A DNA stretch of 64,000 nucleotides from Barnesiella intestinihominis YIT 11860 (GTDB taxonomy: Bacteria > Bacteroidota > Bacteroidia > Bacteroidales > Barnesiellaceae): positions 743,681 to 807,680 of the forward strand of contig NZ_JH815204.1 in the NCBI RefSeq assembly GCF_000296465.1, written 5' to 3'. Each line of letters begins with the position of its first letter. The stretch's first letter is position 1. Below the pieces are notes generated by a model, which was not told where the DNA came from, searched no databases, and saw nothing but the letters and a program-made list of their open reading frames with translations. The position numbers were made by a program, and so were the translations under genes. This document shows positions 27,169 through 36,344 of the stretch, piece by piece.

Positions 27169-27355
27169 AATAAATCTGTCCTATTTTTTTCTTATCAAGT
27201 TCATAAAAAGCGTATTAAAGCCTTTTCTTACCGATTTGCGACCCAGAAAATAAAAACGAAATCGTGCATTCCGTTCCTTCTACTGTCGTATTATCGACCG
27301 TCATGATACATGAATCGACAAGGGGAATAAATTGTTTTCGAAAAACATAAAAAAA

Positions 27356-27390
27356 GAAAGGTTACCCGATATCACATCGGATAACCTTTC
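27356..27390 (-). terminator. Terminator downstream of the GH85 gene
   Basis: On the minus strand GAAAGGTTA plus CCGAT arms pair around ATCAC-type loop (one mismatch), followed by a T-rich run. A second short hairpin (CAGTCT/AGACTG, 27400-27415) precedes it. This ends the SusC-SusD-GH85 transcript. Confidence 0.75.
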
Positions 27391-27437
27391 GAGAGAGGCA
27401 GTCTTTTCAGACTGTTATTAACCTGAAACAATCTTCT

Positions 27438-30400
27438 TTATTTCTTGAACATCTTCTGGCTACGTACCACATTGCCTTTCTGCATCTTCACTACATACAT
27501 AGCAGAAGACAGATCGGAGACATTCACAGATTCGGGATTGTTGTTTACATATTTAACCAACTGTCCATCGACCGTATATATCCAAGCCTTATCTACATTG
27601 TTGAAATAGATTACATCGGTAGCTACCGTAGGATACAGCGAAGAAACAGACGATACACCGTTTCCGTTGCCATTTACGACATCTTCGATTCCAGATACAT
27701 CTAATCCATCGGGTTCATCGGCAACACCTTGATCACGGTAGTCGGCATATGTTTTTTCCGGTTCACGTCCGGAATTCGATCCGGTTACTTCCACATCGAA
27801 ATCGATCGAGAATCCTTTTGCCGTACCTCCCGTAGGTCCGGGGTGAGTAAACCAAGCATCAGAGAATACCATACGGAAACGACTTGTACCCACTGCCGCA
27901 TCCTCGGGAACATTAAGAATGAAGGTACAACCTGTTGCGATAGAATCGGTTCCTGCATTTAACGTACCTACCTCCATTACTAATTCGTCTGTACTAGCAT
28001 CGAATACATAATCGAGATTCCAATCTACATAGGCTTTACCCAAACACCACTTCAAACCATCGTCGCTACCGTTAACTCGTCCTGCAAACTTAACCGTTAC
28101 TTTCTGGCCTTGTTCTACTTTCAGTTTTTGGTCGGTTACTCTCAAATAGTTATCACCTCCAACAGGTGTATTCGATGTATAGTTCAAATTTTCAGTTGCA
28201 CCCGTAGTAACAAGCGATGAAACATAACGATATTTTTGAGCTGTCTCAACACCTTCCGATTCGAGATTCAAATAAGTTTTTCCATACAAATCGGTATCGG
28301 GCTCGGGTAAAGACCCCGTGGCACGAGGTACATGCGTCCACACCACCGGAGAATACGATTTCAAATCGACTGATACCGAACGAACACCGATATAGGGATC
28401 GTCGTTTTCATCTTCAAATTGAATATTACCTACATAAGCCGACCAAGTGGAAGTACGTCCTACTTCCGATACTCGTCCGTCTTCTCCATTCTTATACAAA
28501 ATTTCAAAATGATCGATATTTACCTCGTCGTTGTAAACCATACCATAATCTTTGCGGGCAGGACTAAATCCAGTATAATCGACACTCCAAGTCAATTTTA
28601 CAGACATCGAAGAAGTCGTTTCTTCCTTCACTTCTGTAACTACACTCAAATCGTCGATATCAGCGGGTTTCACAGCAGAGCGGTCATCGCATAATTGCAA
28701 CTGTCCTACGAGCATTTTATAGCTGTCCGATGCCGAACCTTTCACACGCAGACCGATATATTCGATTACATCGTTTTGGTTGATACCGCTGAGAGCTATT
28801 TCTTTTTCTTCCCAAGTAGCGCCTTTCAAGTCGCCCACAGGGAATTCCAACCATGCATTGTCGTCAAATTTCTTCAAGATGAGATACAGATTGGAAGCAT
28901 TACTTCCCTCGATACCCGATTTCACGGCCAGTTTGGCTGTTGCATTGTTCCCAGAAACAGTCAGTTTGGCACGATAAAGCACTACATCAGATCCCGTCGA
29001 AGTAGGAGTTCCTTTCAAACGGAGGGCAGATCCACCGATATAAGCATCCTCATGAGTAAATTCAGCATCGATATCCGTCGAACGGTTCGTTGTCCCCGTT
29101 TGATAGATTAACCAACGATAGGTCGGTACATAGTCTTGTTGTCCCATATTGTACCAGCTACCCAGTGTTTTTTTACCTTTATAAGCATAGAAATCTCCAT
29201 TTCCCAATGAGAAATAGGTATTGAACGGCAGATCGCCTTGAATAGCCGTACGTTCCGGTATAAATTCGGCCAATCCGCAGAATTCGGCTAATTGCGTATC
29301 TGCTTCACTGGCATTTTCTACTTGGAATACATTAGTATACGAAGGAGCCGGACGTTGGATCGGTGTGCGATACCCCCCCGAGAATCCTTTTTCCAACAAC
29401 TTTTGATAGTTCGTTTGCATATCCATGGGGTCTTTTCCCACTACATATTGGAAGAAACGACTGATTTTGTGCTCTCCCCAAAGGCAAAGACCACATCTCT
29501 TCGTCGCTTCATCTTGATTCAAGAGAGGCCAGCTAAGATCCATGTGACGATACCAACCACCGGCATATAAACCGTCGGCCGTACCGTAAGCAGTTTCTGC
29601 CGCTTGAACCGACGAAGCCATATATTGTGTTGCAAAATCTCCTCCCGAATAATTCAACATTAAGTCAGCGGTTTTACCGTTCGCTTTTGTTCCATAAAGG
29701 GCATTTGCAGTACGTGTCGAGAGTGAAGAACTACTGGTGTACAAACCAATATGGAAGCTGTCGAACCCTATCTCTTTCGCTCTTTTGTAAAGCGCTTGAT
29801 GGAATCCGACAACGTCAGTCTGCTGATAGCCCGAATCCTCGAAATTGTAGTTTATACCGTCCAATCCCAAGAACAAAAGAGCATTCAAAAAGGCATCTAC
29901 ATACACGTATTCTCCTTTCTCGTTTTTCTTTGTAATAAGCTTGATATACTCACTTGAAGTTGTTCCCCAAGACTCGAAAAACTTAATACCCGAGAACATG
30001 TGCGTCCCATTCTTGTGAGCGGCATCGGCCCAAGAACCCGGAGCTTGTAATATAGTGTGGTTCCAAGCACCATATAAATTCGTATAGTTCCACATAGAGA
30101 ATACATCGCTATGGAATTCGGAGCTGGGATAGCCACCGACACTTTCACCTTGTCCGGTCGGTGTGTTCATCCACAACCGACGGGTGGGATACACATCGGC
30201 AACAATGTTTTTGGCTGCATCTTCCATAATAACTGCCGGGCGTACGTGCGAACGGGAGAATTCCAGATCGAGATTAAAACCGGCAGCTTCAAACTCTTCT
30301 TTGGTCGGGTACTTACGTCCTTCATCAGCCGCCTGAGCGAATAACAGCAATAACTTGTCATCATTCCACGGTGTAAAGTCAAAAACTTCTGTCGATGCAG

Positions 30401-30488
30401 ACGCCGGATATTCCGGTTCTTGCGCCTGCACGTTGCCGGCCAGACAGCATAGAGCCACAGCCGCACCGCATACAGTAAACTTCTTCAT
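27438..30488 (-). CDS. Secreted GH85 endo-beta-N-acetylglucosaminidase with T9SS sorting tail
   Basis: A 1016-residue exported enzyme. Signal peptide 1-22 (GNVQAQ). The catalytic TIM barrel covers about 80-400: LYGAWNHTILQAPGSWADAA, then FLGLDGINYNFED with the family's Asn-x-Glu pair (Asn215, Glu217; substrate-assisted mechanism via an oxazoline), and GGWYRHMD. A GH85-type accessory region follows (LPFNTYFSLGNGDFY; VPTYRWLIYQ). A GEVED-like beta domain is near 770-890, and the last about 70 residues (YPTVATDVIYFNN ... MYVVKMQKGN) are a type IX secretion sorting domain. GH85 enzymes cut the chitobiose core of N-glycans. It is the third gene of a SusC-SusD locus. Seven G in a row occur in the coding strand near 29373-29379. 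Confidence 0.9.
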   Translation of the reverse strand: MKKFTVCGAAVALCCLAGNVQAQEPEYPASASTEVFDFTPWNDDKLLLLFAQAADEGRKYPTKEEFEAAGFNLDLEFSRSHVRPAVIMEDAAKNIVADVYPTRRLWMNTPTGQGESVGGYPSSEFHSDVFSMWNYTNLYGAWNHTILQAPGSWADAAHKNGTHMFSGIKFFESWGTTSSEYIKLITKKNEKGEYVYVDAFLNALLFLGLDGINYNFEDSGYQQTDVVGFHQALYKRAKEIGFDSFHIGLYTSSSSLSTRTANALYGTKANGKTADLMLNYSGGDFATQYMASSVQAAETAYGTADGLYAGGWYRHMDLSWPLLNQDEATKRCGLCLWGEHKISRFFQYVVGKDPMDMQTNYQKLLEKGFSGGYRTPIQRPAPSYTNVFQVENASEADTQLAEFCGLAEFIPERTAIQGDLPFNTYFSLGNGDFYAYKGKKTLGSWYNMGQQDYVPTYRWLIYQTGTTNRSTDIDAEFTHEDAYIGGSALRLKGTPTSTGSDVVLYRAKLTVSGNNATAKLAVKSGIEGSNASNLYLILKKFDDNAWLEFPVGDLKGATWEEKEIALSGINQNDVIEYIGLRVKGSASDSYKMLVGQLQLCDDRSAVKPADIDDLSVVTEVKEETTSSMSVKLTWSVDYTGFSPARKDYGMVYNDEVNIDHFEILYKNGEDGRVSEVGRTSTWSAYVGNIQFEDENDDPYIGVRSVSVDLKSYSPVVWTHVPRATGSLPEPDTDLYGKTYLNLESEGVETAQKYRYVSSLVTTGATENLNYTSNTPVGGDNYLRVTDQKLKVEQGQKVTVKFAGRVNGSDDGLKWCLGKAYVDWNLDYVFDASTDELVMEVGTLNAGTDSIATGCTFILNVPEDAAVGTSRFRMVFSDAWFTHPGPTGGTAKGFSIDFDVEVTGSNSGREPEKTYADYRDQGVADEPDGLDVSGIEDVVNGNGNGVSSVSSLYPTVATDVIYFNNVDKAWIYTVDGQLVKYVNNNPESVNVSDLSSAMYVVKMQKGNVVRSQKMFKK

Positions 30489-30579
30489 GATAAAAAAACA
30501 TTAAATTATAAATTTTGTAACTATTATAAATAGTAGAGAGAAGAGGAGCGACAGCTCCCCTGCCCTCTAAACCATTTCA

Positions 30580-32379
30580 TTAGAAATTGGAACCTTCTAC
30601 GTCCCACCAAACACGAGTACCTTGTGTATCGGTCCCCCCCAAAGCCTCTATACCAGAGGTCTGAATATCGGACAAACCTGCACTCGTGTCCCTTCCCGGC
30701 AAAGGAATTTTCCGAATAAGGTCGCCTTGTACCAAACTGCCGTCACCGTCCTCGACATTCAATACGGGGAATATCTTCGGATAGCCCGTACGGCGCAAAT
30801 CGTTCCATGCTTCATAGGAATAGGGGAACCCGGCAATATACTTCTGAGTGATGATTTTTTCCAATTTGGTTTCCGGCGTATCGCCTTCGTTCCATTTAAC
30901 ACCGATTTTGGTTACACTGGCTATATCATTGGTATGGTCCATCGGGTCGGTATACGCATAAGCGACCGGTTCTTCCACACTCATATACTCATCGACTTTC
31001 TGTCCATATTGCGAATTTGTACGTTGATCCAACTGAGCGCTACGAATGCCTGCTTCATAAAAAGATTGGGCAGAACCACCCATCGCCCAGTTACGCACTG
31101 CACCTTCCGCACGAAGGAACTGAACTTCTGAAAGTTTCATCAGGTATAACGGAGCCATACTGATACGATTGGAAGAAACTGCCGAATAAGCGATACGGGG
31201 GTTAACACTCACTGTTTGACCCGAAACCATGGATATACCAGCTCGTAGCCCTACAATCCGAGAATTGGTAGGTTCTATTTCCTCAGGATTTGTTTCATTG
31301 ACAATCTGAGAAGAATTTTTCTCGAACAACGCATAATCGTCTTGTACATAAGGATGCTTCAAACTGAACAGTAAGCTCTCAAACGAAGCATTCAACCGGG
31401 AATCGCCCCATAATTTGCTAATATCGACCAATGGATGGGTAAACCCTGAAACGACTGGATCCAAAGCTATTTCTTGATTTTCCGTTTCGATTACACCTTC
31501 GGTAACAGCTTCTTGTGCCCATTTTTGAGCTTTTGTCCGATCAACTTTCACAATATGCATAGCCATACGAAGTTTTAACGAATTGGCAAAACGTCTCCAT
31601 GTGTCAATACTAAAATCTTTCGTTACCCAGTCACTTTGTTGCAAGATACCATTCAAACGACTTTTGTACCACCCCGGACGTTGCTCATAATGTTTCAAAC
31701 AAGCATTGATCGTATCCAGATTATCTACGATAGTTTCATAAATATCGGCCATCTTATTGAAGGTAAATGGATTCGTTTCCTTATTATTCTTGTGATCTAC
31801 ATAGGGAATAGAGCCATACAGGTCGACCATCTCCTGTGCCGAATAATTGTAAAGCAATAGTCCTATCGCTTTCATCTCGGGGATAGAGTCGATATGAGGG
31901 TGATTCAACATGTTCACCAAATTGTTTTTCACCATGAGAAAAGCGCCATAAGGGCCATCGCAATATCCTCGATTGTAATAGTAAGTAGAAGATAAAATAC
32001 CGTCTCCCCCATGTGAGAAGTTATGAGGAACGCATAAATAGCCGGCATAGTTATCGACGGTTATATTATACACATATTGATATTGGTGAGCTCCGGGAAG
32101 CTGGCCTTCTTTTCCTCCTCTCATACAATATTGTACCGTTTGTAATTGAAAGAAATAATTGTTTAATTCTTTCTCGGCAAACGCAAAACCTTCTTCTGAA
32201 ATCTCTTTTCTATAATCTATACTATCGGCTTTACCTTTGTAGACTATCGGATCCAATTCGGTATCACCACCAGTAAAGGTATCGGTGGGCATATCGAAAT
32301 CTAAACATGAGTGCAAGCTCACAACAGAAAGCAATGCACCAAATGCCGCTAAAACAGTTTTTTTCATATATCTATTCAT
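30580..32379 (-). CDS. SusD/RagB-family surface glycan-binding lipoprotein
   Basis: A 599-residue SusD-like protein. A lipoprotein signal ends at Cys25 (SLHSC), giving a surface lipid anchor. The SusD-type TPR scaffold is visible (EMKAIGLLLYNYSAQEMVDL; FANSLKLRMAMHIVKVDRTK) and the C-terminus has the family pattern AGFPYSYEAWNDLRRTGYPK. It caps the SusC pore and binds the incoming glycan; the adjacent GH85 enzyme suggests N-glycan-derived oligosaccharides. Separated from SusC by 9 bp. A second possible ATG is at 32367. A run of seven G lies in the coding strand near the 3' end (30634-30640). Confidence 0.93.
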   Translation of the reverse strand: MNRYMKKTVLAAFGALLSVVSLHSCLDFDMPTDTFTGGDTELDPIVYKGKADSIDYRKEISEEGFAFAEKELNNYFFQLQTVQYCMRGGKEGQLPGAHQYQYVYNITVDNYAGYLCVPHNFSHGGDGILSSTYYYNRGYCDGPYGAFLMVKNNLVNMLNHPHIDSIPEMKAIGLLLYNYSAQEMVDLYGSIPYVDHKNNKETNPFTFNKMADIYETIVDNLDTINACLKHYEQRPGWYKSRLNGILQQSDWVTKDFSIDTWRRFANSLKLRMAMHIVKVDRTKAQKWAQEAVTEGVIETENQEIALDPVVSGFTHPLVDISKLWGDSRLNASFESLLFSLKHPYVQDDYALFEKNSSQIVNETNPEEIEPTNSRIVGLRAGISMVSGQTVSVNPRIAYSAVSSNRISMAPLYLMKLSEVQFLRAEGAVRNWAMGGSAQSFYEAGIRSAQLDQRTNSQYGQKVDEYMSVEEPVAYAYTDPMDHTNDIASVTKIGVKWNEGDTPETKLEKIITQKYIAGFPYSYEAWNDLRRTGYPKIFPVLNVEDGDGSLVQGDLIRKIPLPGRDTSAGLSDIQTSGIEALGGTDTQGTRVWWDVEGSNF

Positions 32380-32388
32380 TATTTACTA

Positions 32389-35300
32389 CTAAAAATCAAT
32401 TTTCAAATTCACACCGACCGAACGGGTTGCCGGCATATTGAAGATATCGAACGCACCCAAACCGTTTTTGGTAGAGAGGGCGATATCGGGATCGACCGGA
32501 GCATCCTTATAGATGAAGAACAAGTTGCGGCCTACGACTGACAGCGAGAGGTTACTGATAACTCCTCCAAAAAGATTATGGAAAGAATAACCTAACGAAA
32601 GTTCTGCCAGACGGAAATTGGTGGCATCATAAACATATTGCGAACCAAACATATTACCACCTACTGCTTTGTAATATTCTTCAATAGGAGCCAAATTACC
32701 GTCTGGCATTACCATAGCCGGCTTTCCGTTCCATTGTAAATCGGGATTTGCTTCGGCTGCCAAACGAGCATCTCCCACTCGCTTAGATACACCTTGATAA
32801 TCGAGATAAGCCTCGGTCAACGAGATGACCTTGCCACCGATACGACCGCTCACCAAGAAATAAAGAGAAAGGTCTTTCCAAGAAATCGTATTTCCCCATC
32901 CCAATTGGAATTTAGAATTCATATTGCCCAAGTAGACATAACTATTGTTACTTAACTGAGGTGCTCCGTTAGAACTTAAATAAATACTACCATCGTCATT
33001 GCGACGAAAATCGAGGGCATACATATCGCCGTAAGAACCGCCTTCGTCGTACCTTACCACAATATTACCACCGGCAATTTTTTGTTCGAGCTTAGACGAC
33101 TTTCCTTGCTCATCTTTGAATGTCTTTACAATCTTGTTGTCGTTGTACGAGAAATTCACCGAAGTACGCCACATCCAATCTTTGGCAAAGCCCAACGAAT
33201 AGGAAACGGTGGTTTCGATACCTTGATTACGAATCAAACCGGTATTTACAGGTTTGGACTTACCTCCCGTAGTGGCTTGTAGGAAATAGTTATTATACAA
33301 TCCCGTGTGATAATACGTCAAATCCCAGTTCAACGAACTATCGAAGAACGATACATCGAATCCGGCTTCGAATGATTTTGAAGTTTCGGGAATAGGATTA
33401 TCGAAATAGCCATAGGTAGACGAAGCGATCGCTCCGGTTGCTAAATCAGCTTTACCTTTATTAAACACCTCATTAGGAATAGAGTTACCTACTTCGGAGT
33501 AAGAAGCACGGAGTTTCAAGTGTGTAATAAATTCGGGCAAAGAAATATAGCGATGCATTAACGTATTGGCTCCGACCGAGAAATAGCCATAATTATCGGG
33601 AGTACCCCGATATTCGAATTGTTTGAAAGCCCGATACCAGTCTTGGCGATAGCTACCTTCCAAATAGACATAATCTTTGTATCCTACTTGTCCCGTAAAG
33701 AAAAGACCTTTATCCCAGTTGGAAGACAAGGAATACTCATTCATATTGCTTCCTCCCCATGACGCCAGAGGCTCAAAGAAGTTAATACGGGTCGGTAGCT
33801 GATTCATGTCGGTATAGGAGAAATAGGTGGCTCTCGTCCACAACTTTTGGGTCTCTCCTTTAACGGTGTGTCCCACCCAACCGGCCGATGCCGATACAGA
33901 GAAATCTTTGATTTCCTTGTTGTAACTCAACATGGCATCGACATAGACATCGTTGCTCCAAATGAGATCCTGTCCATACATACCATAGTCCTCGATAGCG
34001 GCTACGTTTTGCGTAGTGGCCATTCTCTTTGTAAATCCTTTATACTTGGCACGGTCCATGTTCAAACGGCCTTGTATCTTCAAGCCGGGAATGATTTCAT
34101 AGCTTGCCGTAATATATCCATAGGCTCTTTCCTCCTCGGTCTGTCCTTTATTGGCATTCGTTATCCAATAGGGATTATTGTTACCCGGTGAAAAATAGGC
34201 CCATTGTTGCATCGGTCCAGACAACTCAATAGTACCATCGGGAACCCACTGTTTCTGATCATTATAATATCCGTAAATGTTTGAAGTCCACGTGCCTTCT
34301 CCTCGATAATTTTTCTTATAATAATCCATATCGATGTTACGCGGCATACGATACAAATCATATAACGGGTTCATGACCGTACCTCCGCCCGGACGATTCT
34401 TTGTCTGCGCATGCACATAGTTCAATGACAAATCGACATTCAACTTCTTGTTGAACAAAGAATAACTCTGACGGAATGAAAAAGTATTTCGTTGATAAGT
34501 ATTATTGGGAACCATACCGTCGGCGTAGGAGTTGGCATAAGAGAAATAGGAACGTACTTTCTCAGTACCACCACTTACCGATACCGAGTTGTTGTAAGTC
34601 GCACCTGTCTCGAAAAAGTCGGAAATATCGTCTTTTGCATAATTACGCAACTTAGCTCCACTGTAATTGAGCTCCTCGGGTGTCATTTCAGAAATCTTTT
34701 TGCCCCAACTTTCAGTAGTAAGAGTACTGGCTGCCAGATTTACATTTGCACCATATACATTCTGTATCTGAGGAAGTACCAACGGATTTTCAAAAGTCAC
34801 ATTAGAATTGACACTTACCGATACACGACCCTCTTTACCTTTCTTGGTCGTAATCATAAGCACGCCGTTGGCCGCAGCACTACCGTAAAGAGCAGCCGCA
34901 TTAGCACCCTTCAAAATGTTGATGCTCTCGATATCGTCGGGATTAATCAAGGAAAGAGCATCCCCACCCTCCGAAGAACTCGAATAAGTGAGGCTCTCGC
35001 CACCAGCCCAAGAAGAAGCCGCTCCACCGACTTGGTTAGTCATAGGTATACCGTCGATAACGATCAAGGGGCTGTTGTTACCCATAACCGACTTATTACC
35101 ACGCAAAAGGATTTTTGAAGTACCACCGGCTCCACCGGCACTTTGAGTGATAGTTACACCGGCTGCTTTCCCTTGAAGCGAATTCACGAAGTTGGCATCT
35201 TGCACCTTCATTAAATCATCTCCCTTAATTTCTTGGGTCGCATAGGTCAAAGACGATTCTTTACGGGTGATACCCATGGCGGTTACAACGACTTCGTCGA

Positions 35301-35691
35301 GCACCTCGGAATTGTCCTGCATAACTACATCTATCTTGCTCTGCCCGTTGATAGCGCGCTTGATGGTTTGATAACCGATGTAGGAAAACTCCAATTCGTT
35401 ACTCCCCGCAGGAACCTTGATCGAGTAGTTACCATCGAGATCTGTCGCTACGGCCACATTTGTACCGGAAACTTTTACCGTGAGGCCGATAAGAGTCTCT
35501 CCCGACGGATCGGTAACTGTACCCGTTACCACTTTTGTCCCCGTGGCAACATTTTGATTTACACTCTTCGATTGTGCCGCTCCTTGTGGCGACATCGTAT
35601 CAGCTGCGCTGACATGCGCAGCAGTACCGATTCCAAAACCAGAAACCAGTACGAAAGCTACAATAATTGCTTTTAGATTTCTTCTATACAT
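32389..35691 (-). CDS. SusC/RagA-family TonB-dependent glycan importer
   Basis: A 1100-residue outer-membrane transporter. In order: signal peptide (about 1-29, HVSAAD), a carboxypeptidase-regulatory-like domain (about 53-130, GTVTDPSGETLIGLTVKVSG and FSYIGYQTIKRAING), a TonB-box-like segment (EVLDEVVVTAMGITRK), the plug (NFVNSLQGKAAGVTI; GNNSPLIVIDGIPM) and a large beta-barrel. It imports glycans through the outer membrane with TonB energy, with the SusD lipoprotein as lid. First gene of the locus; no sigma/anti-sigma pair or hybrid two-component regulator is adjacent in this window. Confidence 0.95.
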   Translation of the reverse strand: MYRRNLKAIIVAFVLVSGFGIGTAAHVSAADTMSPQGAAQSKSVNQNVATGTKVVTGTVTDPSGETLIGLTVKVSGTNVAVATDLDGNYSIKVPAGSNELEFSYIGYQTIKRAINGQSKIDVVMQDNSEVLDEVVVTAMGITRKESSLTYATQEIKGDDLMKVQDANFVNSLQGKAAGVTITQSAGGAGGTSKILLRGNKSVMGNNSPLIVIDGIPMTNQVGGAASSWAGGESLTYSSSSEGGDALSLINPDDIESINILKGANAAALYGSAAANGVLMITTKKGKEGRVSVSVNSNVTFENPLVLPQIQNVYGANVNLAASTLTTESWGKKISEMTPEELNYSGAKLRNYAKDDISDFFETGATYNNSVSVSGGTEKVRSYFSYANSYADGMVPNNTYQRNTFSFRQSYSLFNKKLNVDLSLNYVHAQTKNRPGGGTVMNPLYDLYRMPRNIDMDYYKKNYRGEGTWTSNIYGYYNDQKQWVPDGTIELSGPMQQWAYFSPGNNNPYWITNANKGQTEEERAYGYITASYEIIPGLKIQGRLNMDRAKYKGFTKRMATTQNVAAIEDYGMYGQDLIWSNDVYVDAMLSYNKEIKDFSVSASAGWVGHTVKGETQKLWTRATYFSYTDMNQLPTRINFFEPLASWGGSNMNEYSLSSNWDKGLFFTGQVGYKDYVYLEGSYRQDWYRAFKQFEYRGTPDNYGYFSVGANTLMHRYISLPEFITHLKLRASYSEVGNSIPNEVFNKGKADLATGAIASSTYGYFDNPIPETSKSFEAGFDVSFFDSSLNWDLTYYHTGLYNNYFLQATTGGKSKPVNTGLIRNQGIETTVSYSLGFAKDWMWRTSVNFSYNDNKIVKTFKDEQGKSSKLEQKIAGGNIVVRYDEGGSYGDMYALDFRRNDDGSIYLSSNGAPQLSNNSYVYLGNMNSKFQLGWGNTISWKDLSLYFLVSGRIGGKVISLTEAYLDYQGVSKRVGDARLAAEANPDLQWNGKPAMVMPDGNLAPIEEYYKAVGGNMFGSQYVYDATNFRLAELSLGYSFHNLFGGVISNLSLSVVGRNLFFIYKDAPVDPDIALSTKNGLGAFDIFNMPATRSVGVNLKIDF

Positions 35692-36344
35692 ACGTGTATT
35701 ATAGGTATTCGAATACTAAAAAATAATTCTCCTCTCTCATTTTAATTCTAAAAAATAGTCTCTCTTATTTCCATAGGCTAATGTTTTTTATATTAAAAAT
35801 GGATAAACTTCAAAATGCTTCCTATAAACTGCGACGTAGTCGGGATTCTGATAAAACGACATGCCTCACCATTCGTAAATGATACTTCAAACTATCAAAA
35901 AAAACAGATATGTACTTTTTCATGGATCCTTTAATGTTTTTTCATGAATCAATAAGTATCTCTATAATTTTTTTGTTATATATTATATAACCCCAAATCA
36001 AAAACAATCCCTAGTGAAAAATGGAATTTTTTTTTTGCTCCCTTGAAGAAAATAGTAGTAGAACCAATTGGAGCAAGTATATATCTATTTGGTTTATAAA
36101 CAAATACAAATTACTCCAAAGATTACACTTTTTAGAAACTATCTATGATTCCCTCCCAAACAGCATTTCTTATTTATTATCGGAATCCCTATCCGGCACA
36201 GAACCGTCCCCTTCCGTATTACGTTTAATATCTAAATATTGTCACAAAAAAGGCGTATTTGAAGAAAAAAGAGTACTTTTGCGGACTATTCCATTCTCAT
36301 ATCAGGATTATTGTGTATTTACTTCCAAAAAGTTTCTTGACTTT
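35692..36344. other. Intergenic region between the divergent SusC and efflux-pump operons
   Basis: About 650 bp. It holds a 12-bp palindrome GTATTCGAATAC (35705-35716) in the SusC leader, AT-rich stretches, and the -7 element of the efflux operon. The plus-strand frame upstream of the adaptor start stays open from 36021 for 108 codons, but its composition is not protein-like and I do not annotate it. Confidence 0.5.
36274..36281 (+). promoter_or_regulatory. Predicted -7 element of the RND efflux operon
   Basis: TACTTTTG fits TAnnTTTG, 63 bp before the chosen adaptor start; a -33 element at the correct distance is not clear. Confidence 0.45.

Noticed and set aside
26313-35691. Right-hand attachment site duplicating the tRNA-Pro 3' end
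   Set aside because: No second copy of the GGTTCGAATCCCGC block was found, so no element boundary can be drawn.
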